DNA of 64,000 nucleotides from the NCBI RefSeq assembly GCF_003544835.1, contig NZ_CP032099.1:930001-994000 (forward strand). The letters run 5' to 3'. Under the pieces are notes generated by a model. It saw nothing but the letters and a program-made list of their open reading frames with translations, searched no databases and was not told the DNA's origin. Shown piece after piece: positions 15,670 to 24,894 of this stretch (its first letter is position 1; each line of letters begins with the position of its first letter). The position numbers and the translations under genes are program-made. The stretch is from Aliarcobacter skirrowii CCUG 10374. Its GTDB lineage: Bacteria; Campylobacterota; Campylobacteria; Campylobacterales; Arcobacteraceae.

Positions 15670-16966
15670 AATCTATAAATTTAACTACAATCATACCTTC
15701 AAATTTCTCATTATTATAAAATTCAACTCTATATTGATTTAAAGATCTATCAATTGAGAAGCTATTTACCATATCTTTTTTTGTTAAAGTGATATTGTCT
15801 TCACTATCAACACCATCTTTACTAAATCCAATAACATTTACTCTAAGCGGTGTAGTTAGAACTTTGAAGCTATTTTTTACTTCAATAATATTTGCAAATG
15901 ATGTATCTATAATTTGTCCATCTACTTCAAATTTTATATCGTGAATATTTTTCTCAATTTCAAAATATTGAGGAACAAGTGAAGTTATAAGTCTGTTTCC
16001 AATAAAAATTCTATATGAACCATTTTGAAATTTAGCTTCACCAATTGGGTGTTCAAAATTAAAGATATTTTCACCTTTATTTAGAGGAACATATCTTAAA
16101 ATAGATCTTATATTATTCAAATCTAGTTTTATATTATCATTTATAGTAACTGTTTTAAACTCATTTAAAAGTTTCTCTACCTCTTTTAGATTATTTAAAT
16201 CAAAGTCTCTAGTAAACTCAATATTCATTATCTTCATAAACTCTTCAATTGATTTTAGTTGATAAATAACTTTATGAGCTAAATCTGTAATATTTTTGCT
16301 TGTTTCAATTGCAAAAGCTGGTTTATTGTTTGTAACTGCAAAAAAAGTTAAAGATAGTTGTTGTTGCTCATCTTTATACTTTGTTTCAGTATTTTTTACA
16401 CCAAAATAGTGGTAATCTTTAAAAAGCATATCACTATTTAAATTATCTCTTACAGTTGTAGCTATCTCATCAAGATTTCCAAATTTTTCCAATGAGTCAA
16501 TCATTTTTTGGTCAATTATTGTTGCTTGTCCCCAAGCTCTTGGATTAAATATAGCATTTTCATAAGTTTGTCTATAAAATCCATGTCCATCGTGTAGATT
16601 TAAGATTAAATCAACTTTTGGATTTAAAATTAGCTCTTTAATTTTATTTACATTTACATAATCAGGGTCATTTTTTGAAATAGTACTAAATTTTCTATTC
16701 ATATCATTGTAAACACCTCTTCTATTTGCAACCATACTATCTATATTTACACTTGGTGCAATCCAAACACTCCCTTTTGTAATATTATAGTGTTGCTCTA
16801 AAAATGCTGGAGCAAAATAACCACCTGGTTCATCTCCGTGTATTCCACCAATTATTAAAAGAGTATTTTCATTTTCATCTAAAGAGCCTTTTTTATATAG
16901 AGTAAACTCTTTATTGGCTGCAAAGATATTTGTAAGTAAAAATATAATTAGAAAAAGAGATTTCAT
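15668..16966 (-). CDS. M14-family peptidoglycan DL-carboxypeptidase (Csd4/Pgp1-like)
   Basis: A 432-residue exported protein with a signal peptide (MKSLFLIIFLLTNIFAA). The N-terminal M14 peptidase domain has GGIHGDEPGG (His-x-x-Glu zinc ligands) near residue 45 and LNLHDGHGFYR, whose His is the likely third ligand, near residue 125. The region after about 240 resembles the two extra beta domains of Csd4/Pgp1. In H. pylori and C. jejuni these enzymes trim tripeptides in peptidoglycan to dipeptides and set helical shape. As I recall, Csd4 has Gln where this protein has His in the zinc motif. No partner genes nearby. Confidence 0.8.
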   Translation of the reverse strand: MKSLFLIIFLLTNIFAANKEFTLYKKGSLDENENTLLIIGGIHGDEPGGYFAPAFLEQHYNITKGSVWIAPSVNIDSMVANRRGVYNDMNRKFSTISKNDPDYVNVNKIKELILNPKVDLILNLHDGHGFYRQTYENAIFNPRAWGQATIIDQKMIDSLEKFGNLDEIATTVRDNLNSDMLFKDYHYFGVKNTETKYKDEQQQLSLTFFAVTNNKPAFAIETSKNITDLAHKVIYQLKSIEEFMKIMNIEFTRDFDLNNLKEVEKLLNEFKTVTINDNIKLDLNNIRSILRYVPLNKGENIFNFEHPIGEAKFQNGSYRIFIGNRLITSLVPQYFEIEKNIHDIKFEVDGQIIDTSFANIIEVKNSFKVLTTPLRVNVIGFSKDGVDSEDNITLTKKDMVNSFSIDRSLNQYRVEFYNNEKFEGMIVVKFID

Positions 16967-17057
16967 ATCTATCCTATGTTTAAAAATTAATAAAAAATGG
17001 CTTGTATAATAGCTAAAGCATATTTAGATAAGGATTAAAATTATATTTTAAGAAATA

Positions 17058-17110
17058 ATAAATTTTTAAAATAATATTTTTTATTGTATGATAAATTTTT
17101 AAAATAATAT
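17058..17110. repeat. Two 20-bp direct repeats upstream of selO
   Basis: ATAAATTTTTAAAATAATAT occurs identically at 17058-17077 and 17091-17110, with a 33-base period. The second copy ends 7 bases before the selO ATG. It may be a protein-binding site or a simple local duplication in very A+T-rich DNA. An upstream TATAAT lies at 17005-17010. Confidence 0.7.
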
Positions 17111-17117
17111 AATATGG

Positions 17118-18827
17118 ATGAAAATAATGAAAAATAGAATTAAAAAATATATAGAATCGTTTGAAGAACTTTTAGAATTAAGAAACTACTCATTTGTAAA
17201 CAATTTAAATCCTGATCCAGAGGTAAATTTAAACAAAGATAATAAATTTGCTAGAGAGGTTTTTAGTGGACACTATGTAGAGGTTGAACCAACAGCTATA
17301 AAAGAGCCAATTTATGTAGTTCATAGTAAAAACTTTTTTGAAGAGTTGGGTTTTAGTGAAGAGTTATTAAAAGAAGATGAGTTTATAAAACTATTTTCAG
17401 GAGATATCTCAAATGTTTCAAGAAAAAATGATATAAAATCTTGGGCAACTGGATATGCTTTATCTATTTATGGAACTGAGTATTATGCACAATGCCCTTT
17501 TCAAACTGGAAATGGCTACGGAGATGGTAGGGCAATCTCTGTTTTGGAAGCTGTGATAAATGGTAAAAGATGGGAATTTCAACTAAAAGGTGGTGGAAAA
17601 ACTCCATATTGTAGAGGTGCAGATGGAAGGGCAGTTTTAAGATCAAGTGTTAGAGAGTTTTTGGCTCAAGAGCATATGCACTCACTTGGAATTCCTACTT
17701 CAAGGTCTTTAACTTTGTTTACTTCTAAAAAAGAGCAGGTAACTAGACCTTGGTTCAATGAGAATTCTTACTCAAAAGACCCTGAAGTTATGATAGAAGA
17801 AGATGTTGCGATTACTACTAGAGTTGCATCTTCATTTTTAAGAGTAGGTCAAATAGAACTTTTTGGAAGACGAACTAGAAAAAATGAACATAAAGATGCT
17901 TTAAAAGAGTTAGAGATGATTGTTTTACACTTAATTGATAGAGAATATAGTGAAGAAATTAAAGAAGATTTGAGTCTGGAAGAAAAAGTGCTTTTACTAG
18001 CACAAAGTTTTCAAGATAGACTTACTTCTTTAGTAGCAAACTGGATCAAAGTTGGGTACTGTCAAGGAAATTTCAATAGTGATAACTGCGCAGCTGGTGG
18101 TTTTACTCTTGATTATGGACCATTTGGATTTATTGAGATGTTTGAGCCAAAATATCAATCTTGGACTGGTGGTGGAATGCACTTTTCATTTTTTAATCAG
18201 CCAAGAGCTGCACAAAAAAACTTCAAATCATTTTGTAGTGCTTTAAAACCACTGCTTAGTTCAAATAAAGAGGCTTTTGAAAAGCTTGAAAATATAGAGA
18301 ATAGTTTTGCAAATGTTATGCAAGAGAAGATGCAAAATATGTGGGCTAGTAAATTGGGCTTAGAAAAGTTTGATTATGAGTTGTTTGATGAGCTTATAAA
18401 TCTTATGATAGATACAAAAGTTGACTACACAATATTTTTTAGAGAGTTATCAAATATTGTAGATGATATTTCAAATATAGAAAAAAGCTTTTATGTAAAT
18501 TTAGAAAATGATATTTTAAAACAAAGATGGAATAGTTGGTTTGAAAACTGGAAAGTAAAAATAAATGTAAATGATGAAGAGTCAAAACAAAAATTATCAA
18601 AGCAAATGAAACTAATAAATCCAAAATATACTCTAAGAGAGTGGCATCTTGTTTGGGCATATAAAGAGGCAGAAAAAGGAAATTATAAACCAATAAAAGA
18701 GCTACAAGAGATAATGACAAATCCATATAGTGAGCAAACAAAAGAGATAGAAGAGAAGTACTATACTAAAAAACCCTCAGATTTTTTTGGAATAGCTGGA
18801 ATATCGCATGTGAGTTGTTCGTCGTAA
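17118..18827 (+). CDS. selO: Protein adenylyltransferase SelO (YdiU family)
   Basis: A 569-residue pseudokinase-fold enzyme that transfers AMP to Ser, Thr or Tyr of target proteins, linked to redox stress in E. coli. Family landmarks: [56 protein letters not shown], and the [23 protein letters not shown] catalytic-loop region. It ends in C-S-S, the bacterial counterpart of the Sec-Ser-Ser tail of vertebrate SelO, which is proposed to form a redox switch. The ATG at 17118 is used; another lies three codons on. Monocistronic. Confidence 0.92.
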   Translation: MKIMKNRIKKYIESFEELLELRNYSFVNNLNPDPEVNLNKDNKFAREVFSGHYVEVEPTAIKEPIYVVHSKNFFEELGFSEELLKEDEFIKLFSGDISNVSRKNDIKSWATGYALSIYGTEYYAQCPFQTGNGYGDGRAISVLEAVINGKRWEFQLKGGGKTPYCRGADGRAVLRSSVREFLAQEHMHSLGIPTSRSLTLFTSKKEQVTRPWFNENSYSKDPEVMIEEDVAITTRVASSFLRVGQIELFGRRTRKNEHKDALKELEMIVLHLIDREYSEEIKEDLSLEEKVLLLAQSFQDRLTSLVANWIKVGYCQGNFNSDNCAAGGFTLDYGPFGFIEMFEPKYQSWTGGGMHFSFFNQPRAAQKNFKSFCSALKPLLSSNKEAFEKLENIENSFANVMQEKMQNMWASKLGLEKFDYELFDELINLMIDTKVDYTIFFRELSNIVDDISNIEKSFYVNLENDILKQRWNSWFENWKVKINVNDEESKQKLSKQMKLINPKYTLREWHLVWAYKEAEKGNYKPIKELQEIMTNPYSEQTKEIEEKYYTKKPSDFFGIAGISHVSCSS

Positions 18828-18872
18828 AATAGATTAAATCATAAAAATATAGAGGCAATAAAATACTTATTT

Positions 18873-19187
18873 TTATTCTCCATTTTTGATAGCATTTTTT
18901 ATAACTTGAGCTACAGTTTCAAAATTAATATTTTTTTCTTTACAATATTTGGATTGGAGCCAAATTGAAAGTTGTTTTTGTTCTTTACTGGCATTGCAAC
19001 TACAACAACATAAAGCAATATTTTTTCTAGTTATAATTTTTGCATCATTAATTATATGTTCCCAGCTTGCAGCTGTTTTTTTAGATATTTTGGCTGAAGT
19101 AAAATTTACACCACAATAAATACAAACTTTATCTCGTTCTCTAATCTCTTTTTCTAGATTTAAAGGAATATTCCAATTATTAGCCAT
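18873..19187 (-). CDS. HNH-family nuclease-like protein
   Basis: A 104-residue protein with the HNH zinc-finger pattern: CIYCG near residue 22, SWEHIIND (catalytic His) near residue 60, then NIALCCCSCNASK. Length fits a stand-alone HNH domain. No neighbouring gene suggests a restriction, mobile or toxin role; it sits alone after the guaA-end structured region. Substrate unknown. Confidence 0.78.
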   Translation of the reverse strand: MANNWNIPLNLEKEIRERDKVCIYCGVNFTSAKISKKTAASWEHIINDAKIITRKNIALCCCSCNASKEQKQLSIWLQSKYCKEKNINFETVAQVIKNAIKNGE

Positions 19188-19298
19188 TTAAAGTTTCTCC
19201 ATTTTAGAAAATAAAAGTTTTAATTATAGTTTAATTTATATAAAGTTTGATGTAGATTTTACCAAAGTTTGGCAAAGGTGTATTTATATTTTCATTTC

Positions 19299-19427
19299 AA
19301 ATAGAGATTTAGATTTTTGTTTCAGACAAAGAGTTAAAAAATTAGCAAGGAAGTTTACTTTTGTAAACGACCGAAGCTAATTTTTTTAAAACGATGAAGT
19401 ATCAAGCAAAAAGATACATCTCTATTT
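19299..19427. ncRNA. Branched, highly structured element between guaA and the HNH gene
   Basis: A 129-base segment that can fold as a closed multi-branch structure. A 10-bp outer stem pairs 19299-19308 with 19418-19427 and encloses three hairpins: 19316-19330 (TTTGT/ACAAA); 19336-19386, whose 11-bp stem AAAAAATTAGC carries an inner GTTTAC-TTTT-GTAAAC hairpin at 19353-19368; and 19402-ish GTATC/GATAC. The outer stem abuts the guaA stop codon. On the minus strand the middle hairpin ends in a T run, so part of it can be the guaA terminator. Whether the rest is an RNA, a dispersed repeat or chance is open. The remaining gap (19188-19298) shows nothing else. Confidence 0.5.
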
Positions 19428-20963
19428 TTATTCCCACTCGATAGTTGCTGGAGGTTTTGATGAAATATCATAAACTACTCTGTTTATTCCATGTACTTCA
19501 TTTATAATTCTTCTACTAATTGTCTCTAAAATTTCGTGAGGAATATGAGAGAATGTTGCAGTCATACCATCTGTTGCATCAACAATTCTTACACAAACAG
19601 TGTTGTCATAAGTTCTATTATCACCCATAACACCAACAGATTTTACATTTAATAAAACTGTAAATGCTTGCCAAGTTTTTTCATAGTATCCAGTTGAGTG
19701 TAGAACATCTAGTAAGATAACATCTGCCTTTCTTAATAAATCTAAGTCAGGTTTATTTACATCTCCCATAACTCTAATAGCAAGTCCAGGTCCAGGGAAT
19801 GGGTGTCTATTTATCATCATTTTAGGAAGCCCAAGCTCAAGTCCAAGCTCTCTTACTTCATCTTTAAAGATTTCTCTTAAAGGCTCAACAAGTTCAAATT
19901 TCATCCAATCAGGAAGTCCACCAACATTGTGGTGCGATTTTATAGTTTTTGAAGGACCTTTAACTGAAACAGATTCAATAACATCTGTATATAAAGTTCC
20001 TTGAGCTAAGAATTCAACGCCTTGGTGTTTTTTTGCCTCTTTATCAAATACTTCAATAAATGTTTCACCAATAATTTTTCTTTTTGTTTCAGGGTCAGTC
20101 ACACCTGCAAGTTTTGTTAAAAATTGCTCACTTGCATCAACAGTTATTAAATCAATACCTCGACCTTTAAATATAGTTTCAACTTGTTCTCTTTCGTTTG
20201 CTCTTAAAAGTCCATTATCAACAAATACAGGAATTACTTGATTTCCAATTGCTTCAAATAGAAGAGTCGCCACAACAGAGCTATCAACTCCACCACTTAC
20301 AGCACAAAGAACTTTTTTATTTCCAACTTGAGCTTTTATTTTAGCAATTTGCTCTTTTGCAAAACTTCCCATATTCCAAGTGCTTTCACAACCACAAATA
20401 TATTTTGCAAAGTTTTTAAGTAGTTTACTACCACATTCTGAGTGATAAACTTCAGGATGGAATTGGAATGCATAAATATTTCTATTTGTGTCAGCAATTG
20501 CTGCAAATGGAGAGTTTTCACTAATTGCAATTTTTTCAAATCCAGTTGGAATTGATTCAACTTTATCTCCATGGCTCATCCAAACAATTTGCTCATTTGG
20601 AGTATCTGTAAATATTGGATTTTCACCAATTAATTCTAATTTTGCTTTTCCATACTCTTGACTATTTGCTCTTACAACACTTCCACCAAAATATTGAGTG
20701 ATAAGTTGCATACCGTAGCAAATTCCTAAAATTGGAAGTCCTAAATCAAATATTGTTGAATCAGGATGATAAGCATCAGCTGCATATACAGAAGCTGGTC
20801 CTCCTGAAAGAATTAATCCTTTTGGCGTTCTTGCCATAATATCTTCTATTGCCTCATTGTAAGGAACTATTTCAGAGTAAACTCCGTTTTCTCTTAATTT
20901 TCTAGCAATAATTTGTGTGTATTGGCTACCAAAATCTAATACTACTATTGGTACATGTTTCAT
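19428..20963 (-). CDS. guaA: GMP synthase (glutamine-hydrolysing)
   Basis: A 511-residue enzyme that converts XMP to GMP with glutamine and ATP, the last step of GMP synthesis. The class I glutamine amidotransferase domain has [11 protein letters not shown] (nucleophile Cys near residue 83) and FQFHPEV. The ATP-pyrophosphatase domain has the P-loop SGGVDSS near residue 228, and the C-terminal dimerisation domain ends PPATIEWE. Length and ends are typical. It lies 63 bases downstream of nadB on the same strand. Confidence 0.97.
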   Translation of the reverse strand: MKHVPIVVLDFGSQYTQIIARKLRENGVYSEIVPYNEAIEDIMARTPKGLILSGGPASVYAADAYHPDSTIFDLGLPILGICYGMQLITQYFGGSVVRANSQEYGKAKLELIGENPIFTDTPNEQIVWMSHGDKVESIPTGFEKIAISENSPFAAIADTNRNIYAFQFHPEVYHSECGSKLLKNFAKYICGCESTWNMGSFAKEQIAKIKAQVGNKKVLCAVSGGVDSSVVATLLFEAIGNQVIPVFVDNGLLRANEREQVETIFKGRGIDLITVDASEQFLTKLAGVTDPETKRKIIGETFIEVFDKEAKKHQGVEFLAQGTLYTDVIESVSVKGPSKTIKSHHNVGGLPDWMKFELVEPLREIFKDEVRELGLELGLPKMMINRHPFPGPGLAIRVMGDVNKPDLDLLRKADVILLDVLHSTGYYEKTWQAFTVLLNVKSVGVMGDNRTYDNTVCVRIVDATDGMTATFSHIPHEILETISRRIINEVHGINRVVYDISSKPPATIEWE

Positions 20964-21026
20964 CTATATTCAGCCTTTCTTTTTGTACTTTATTTTTTTA
21001 AAGCCATTATTTTACCTAAACTCTAT

Positions 21027-22478
21027 TTAATCTTCTTTTATAAAATGAGCACCTAATGATTTTTCCATATTTAAAGCTTGACTTAAGACCTCTTTGGCAC
21101 AAAGAAGTCTAAGATGAAGCATTCTTCCAATATCCTCTTTTAAATACTCATCAACTTTTTCTAAAGCTTTTTTTAACTCAGATTTCTCTCTAATAATTCC
21201 AGCACTATCCCACATTATTCTTCTTAAAGAGTCTTTTATATTTTTATCAATTGGTTTTGTTTTTGTGTATAAAATCTCTTTTTGTGTGTAATTTTTTAAA
21301 TCTATTTTAAAATCATCTTTTAATGATGTTTTAACTGCAATTTTTGAGAAGACTAAACCTTCTAATAAAGAGTTTGATGCTAATCTATTTGCTCCATGAA
21401 GTCCAAAACAAGATACCTCTCCAACTGCATAAAGATTTTTACAGTTTAAAACTTTTGCATTTAAATCAACCTCTATTCCACCCATTGAGTAGTGAAAAGC
21501 TGGGCTAATTGGAACTTTTTCAAAAGGTAGTTCATATCCCAAATCTTTTAAATTTGCATATATATTTGGAAATCTTTGTTTAAATGCTTTTTTCTCAAAA
21601 TTTTCAAAGCTTAAATAAATTTGTTGTTTCGTTTTTTTATGATAATCATAAATAGATCTACTAACTACATCTCTTGGAGCTAATTCTGCATCTTTGTGAT
21701 AATCAAACAAAAATCTTCTATTGTTCTCATCTACTATAAATGCTCCTTCTCCTCTTAAAGCTTCAGATAATAAAGGTTTTCTTGCAAAAGTTGTACCTTT
21801 TAAAACTGTTGGATGAAATTGAGTAAATTGCATATCTTTTAATTTAAGATTTTTTAAGACAGCAAGTCCTTGTATCTCTCCACTATCAGCAGTTGAGTTT
21901 GTGTGATATTTATAAATAGAACCAAATCCGCCACTTGCTAAAATTGTATTGTGAGCATAAACTGTTTTTTGAACACCATCTTTTGTAAAAAATGAAACTC
22001 CATAACAAACACCATCTTGAAGCAAAATATCACAAACAGTAGATTCAGAGATTAGTTGTGATGAGATATGTTTTAATAAAAAAAGATGAAGTTCTCTACC
22101 TGTTGCATCACCATTTGAGTGCAAAATTCTATTTGTACTATGAGCAGCCTCTTTTGTATAACACAGATTTCCATCTTTATCTTTATCAAACTGCATTCCA
22201 CTTTTAATAAGTTCATCAATTACTAATAAAGAGTTTTCACTTAGAGTTTTTACAGCCTCATAGTTATTATAAAAAGCACCAGCTTCTAAAGTATCTTTTA
22301 TATGAAGCTCTACATCATCTTCGTTTTTTGCTGCTGCAATTCCACCTTGTGCCCAAAATGTATTTGAGTTCCAAGGAAGCATTTTTGCAAGAATTAAGAC
22401 CTTTTTATCTTTTGGTAAAAGTCTAGCAGCATTTAAACCAGCAACTCCAGAACCAACAATTATATAATCATAAATCAT
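21027..22478 (-). CDS. nadB: L-aspartate oxidase
   Basis: A 483-residue FAD enzyme that makes iminoaspartate from aspartate, the first step of NAD synthesis, with fumarate or oxygen as acceptor. Motifs: dinucleotide-binding GSGVAGLNAA, FWAQGGIAAA, the substrate region AHSTNRILHSNGDATGREL and SPAFHYSMGGIEVD. The C-terminal helical domain is slightly short, a little below the usual 520-540 residues. Its ATG overlaps the stop of a 42-aa lipoprotein gene (ATGA), so its translation is probably coupled to that gene. Confidence 0.93.
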   Translation of the reverse strand: MIYDYIIVGSGVAGLNAARLLPKDKKVLILAKMLPWNSNTFWAQGGIAAAKNEDDVELHIKDTLEAGAFYNNYEAVKTLSENSLLVIDELIKSGMQFDKDKDGNLCYTKEAAHSTNRILHSNGDATGRELHLFLLKHISSQLISESTVCDILLQDGVCYGVSFFTKDGVQKTVYAHNTILASGGFGSIYKYHTNSTADSGEIQGLAVLKNLKLKDMQFTQFHPTVLKGTTFARKPLLSEALRGEGAFIVDENNRRFLFDYHKDAELAPRDVVSRSIYDYHKKTKQQIYLSFENFEKKAFKQRFPNIYANLKDLGYELPFEKVPISPAFHYSMGGIEVDLNAKVLNCKNLYAVGEVSCFGLHGANRLASNSLLEGLVFSKIAVKTSLKDDFKIDLKNYTQKEILYTKTKPIDKNIKDSLRRIMWDSAGIIREKSELKKALEKVDEYLKEDIGRMLHLRLLCAKEVLSQALNMEKSLGAHFIKED

Positions 22479-22603
22479 TGGTTTTGAGTTTTTTCAGCAG
22501 GAGCTGAATATCTAGGGTCTGCTTTATAGCCACAACCACTTAAACTAAATAAAAAACTAGCTATAATTAAGCCATGAAAAATATTAATCAAATTCTTAGT
22601 CAT
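22475..22603 (-). CDS. Small lipoprotein (LptM-like), coupled to nadB
   Basis: A 42-residue protein, too short for usual gene finding. It starts ATG ACT AAG at 22603 with AGGA about 11 bases upstream. A hydrophobic segment (LIIASFLFSLSGC) ends in the lipobox LSGC, followed by GYKADPRY and a Pro/Ala/Lys tail, much like the small LPS-assembly lipoproteins LptM/YifL (GCGxKGP). Its TGA stop overlaps the nadB ATG in an ATGA junction. Its start overlaps the divergent gene at 22574 by 30 bases, head to head. Function inferred from pattern only. Confidence 0.72.
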   Translation of the reverse strand: MTKNLINIFHGLIIASFLFSLSGCGYKADPRYSAPAEKTQNQ

Positions 22604-22993
22604 ATTGCACTTGATCCTAACTTTAATAAAGTAAATACCTTTTTAGATATAAAAAGATTTGTAAATATACTACCTTTAAAATTAAAAAGTGGCATAAAAT
22701 TTGTATATGTTAAGAATCAAACTATGCATTTTGTACTAACTCATCAACTTTACAAAGTGGAATTTGAGCACAATAAAGCAACTTTAAAAGCTCTTTTAAA
22801 GATGGTAAATTTTGAAAATATTACAAATTTCTCTTTTTTTGTATCAAATGTAGTTGAAAAAAAAGAGCAAAATTTTGAACAAAATAGCCCAAAATATAAA
22901 GAAAAAAGTTATGCAATCTTTGAAAATAGGGCAAAGAGTGAAAATATTTATAAAAAATTTGAAGAGATAAGATCAATTATAAAAGAGTCTTAA
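22574..22993 (+). CDS. DUF721/DciA-like protein
   Basis: A 139-residue protein. Residues about 10-75 (FLDIKRFVNILPLKL..VKNQTMHFVLTHQLYKVEF) resemble the DUF721 domain of DciA, the helicase-loader family that replaces DnaC in most bacteria. The C-terminal half is a charged helix. No other Met offers a start that keeps the domain, so the 5' end overlaps the divergent lipoprotein gene by 30 bases. Its 3' end overlaps the convergent peptidase gene by 17 bases. The family call is tentative. Confidence 0.6.
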   Translation: MKNINQILSHIALDPNFNKVNTFLDIKRFVNILPLKLKSGIKFVYVKNQTMHFVLTHQLYKVEFEHNKATLKALLKMVNFENITNFSFFVSNVVEKKEQNFEQNSPKYKEKSYAIFENRAKSENIYKKFEEIRSIIKES

Positions 22994-23570
22994 AAAACTT
23001 CTCTATTTTTTTATAATTTGGAGAGAATTTCTCTACTAAAAAGTAGAAATCTTTTGAGTGATTTTTGTGTTGAATATGTGCTAATTCGTGAATTACAATA
23101 TATTCAATTATAAAAATAGGGTACTTTGCCAATAAAATATTAAAATTTAATTCATTTTTAAAGTTGCAAGAACCCCAAGTTCTTCTATTTTTTCTATATG
23201 ATATTTTTGTTGGATATAGTTGCATTAAATTTGAATACTTTTCAACTAAAGAAGGAATAATTTTTTGAATCTCTTCTTTATAAAATTTATCTAAATCTTT
23301 TATTTGAAAATCACTTAATAATTTTTTTTCTCCAAAATATAAAAACTCATTTTCTTTTAATTTTTTACTATTTTGTTTTTGAATATTTTCAATTAGCCAA
23401 TCTTTTTTTCTATATATTAAATCTTTTGCATCTAAAATTGTAAAATATCTATTTGCTCTAATTTGAATTAAATTATTGCTTAAAACTCTTAAATAGCAAT
23501 GTTTTATATTTTTTTTGTTTTGTAGTTCTACATCAACTAATAAATTGTTTAGTTCTATTTTAAAATTCAA
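22977..23570 (-). CDS. YgjP-like zinc metallopeptidase
   Basis: A 197-residue protein of the YgjP/DUF45 family. The zinc motif HELAH with a downstream HSKDF lies near residues 163-178, preceded by the family hallmark RRTWGSC. No signal peptide, so it is cytoplasmic. Members often act with restriction systems or as stress proteins, but no such partner is beside this gene. It converges on and overlaps the DciA-like gene by 17 bases. Confidence 0.85.
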   Translation of the reverse strand: MNFKIELNNLLVDVELQNKKNIKHCYLRVLSNNLIQIRANRYFTILDAKDLIYRKKDWLIENIQKQNSKKLKENEFLYFGEKKLLSDFQIKDLDKFYKEEIQKIIPSLVEKYSNLMQLYPTKISYRKNRRTWGSCNFKNELNFNILLAKYPIFIIEYIVIHELAHIQHKNHSKDFYFLVEKFSPNYKKIEKFFKTLL

Positions 23571-23650
23571 AGAGAGCCTTTAAGTAAATTTTGATAATAT
23601 TCGCAAATTTATAGTATATCTATAATGAGATAAATTTTAAGGATACTATC

Positions 23651-24817
23651 GTGAAAATAGCAAGTAGAATGGATAAGTTAGCTCCTTCTGTTACTTTGGC
23701 AATTACAGCTTTGGCAAATGAATTAAAAGCACAAGGAAAAGATATATTAAGTTTTAGTGCAGGAGAACCAGATTTTGATACTCCAGCAATTGTAAAAAAT
23801 GCCGCAATTAAAGCTATCAATGATGGTAAGACGAAATATACAGCAGTTGAAGGAATAAAAGAGCTAAAACAAGCTATTGCTTCTAAGCTAAAAAGAGATC
23901 ATAATTTAGATTATAGTATTGATAAAATCGTTGTAAGTAATGGTGCAAAACACTCTTTATTTAATTTAGCACAAGCATTAATTGATGATGGTGATGAAGT
24001 TATAATTCCAAGTCCATATTGGGTTACTTATCCAGAACTTGTTGTTTATAGTGGTGGAGTTCCTGTATTTATCGAAACAGATGAATCAACTGAATTTAAA
24101 ATTACACCAGAGCAATTAAAAAAAGCAATTACTAAAAAAACAAAAATTTTAATGCTAAACTCTCCATCAAATCCAACAGGAGCAATCTACTCAAAAGATG
24201 AATTATTGGCTCTTGGAGAAGTTTTAAAAGGTAGTGATATTATTGTTATTTCTGATGAAATGTATGAAAAGCTAAGTTATAAAGGTAAAAAATTCACTGC
24301 AACTGCAGAGGTTAGTGAAGATTTATATAATAGAACTATAACTGTAAATGGACTTAGTAAATCAGTTGCTATGACTGGATGGAGATTTGGGTATTTAGCT
24401 GTTCCTGATGTAAAAGTTGCAAAAGCTATTACAAAACTTCAAGGACAAGCTACTTCAAATATAAACTCAATTACTCAATATGCAGCAATTCCTGCACTTT
24501 TAGGTGAAGCTGACAAAGATATTGAGATGATGAGAGTAGAGTTTGAAAAGAGAAAAGATTTTGCAGTTAAAGCTATTAATAGTATAAAAAATCTATCTTG
24601 TTATGATCCTGATGGCGCTTTTTATCTATTTATAAATATTAAAGAGTTCTCAAATGACTCTATGAAATTTTGTTCTGATTTACTTGAAAGTAAAGGTGTG
24701 GCTTTGGTTCCAGGACTTGCATTTGGAATGGAAGGTTATGCTAGATTATCTTTTGCTACAAGTATGAAAGCTTTAGAAGATGGAATAAATAGAATTAAAG
24801 AGTTTGTTCAAAAATAG
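23651..24817 (+). CDS. aspC: Aspartate aminotransferase (PLP, class I)
   Basis: A 388-residue aminotransferase. PLP-binding features: NGAKHSLFNLAQAL, SPSNPTGAIYS, ISDEMYEKLSY, and the Schiff-base lysine in NGLSKSVAMTGWRFGYL near residue 235. It interconverts aspartate and oxaloacetate with glutamate; some relatives in this subgroup also accept prephenate. A GTG lies just upstream but ATACTATC-GTG-AAA ATA begins the frame used here. A strong terminator follows. Confidence 0.93.
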   Translation: MKIASRMDKLAPSVTLAITALANELKAQGKDILSFSAGEPDFDTPAIVKNAAIKAINDGKTKYTAVEGIKELKQAIASKLKRDHNLDYSIDKIVVSNGAKHSLFNLAQALIDDGDEVIIPSPYWVTYPELVVYSGGVPVFIETDESTEFKITPEQLKKAITKKTKILMLNSPSNPTGAIYSKDELLALGEVLKGSDIIVISDEMYEKLSYKGKKFTATAEVSEDLYNRTITVNGLSKSVAMTGWRFGYLAVPDVKVAKAITKLQGQATSNINSITQYAAIPALLGEADKDIEMMRVEFEKRKDFAVKAINSIKNLSCYDPDGAFYLFINIKEFSNDSMKFCSDLLESKGVALVPGLAFGMEGYARLSFATSMKALEDGINRIKEFVQK

Positions 24818-24829
24818 ACTTCTTATATA

Positions 24830-24862
24830 AAAATAGAAGATATTAATATCTTCTATTTTTTA
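24830..24862 (+). terminator. Terminator after aspC
   Basis: A 15-base perfect palindrome (AAAATAGAAGATATT with its complement) that folds to a 13-bp stem with a TTAA loop and ends in a T run. Confidence 0.88.
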
Positions 24863-24894
24863 ATAAATAAAATCTCAAAAATTTAAGTGACATT

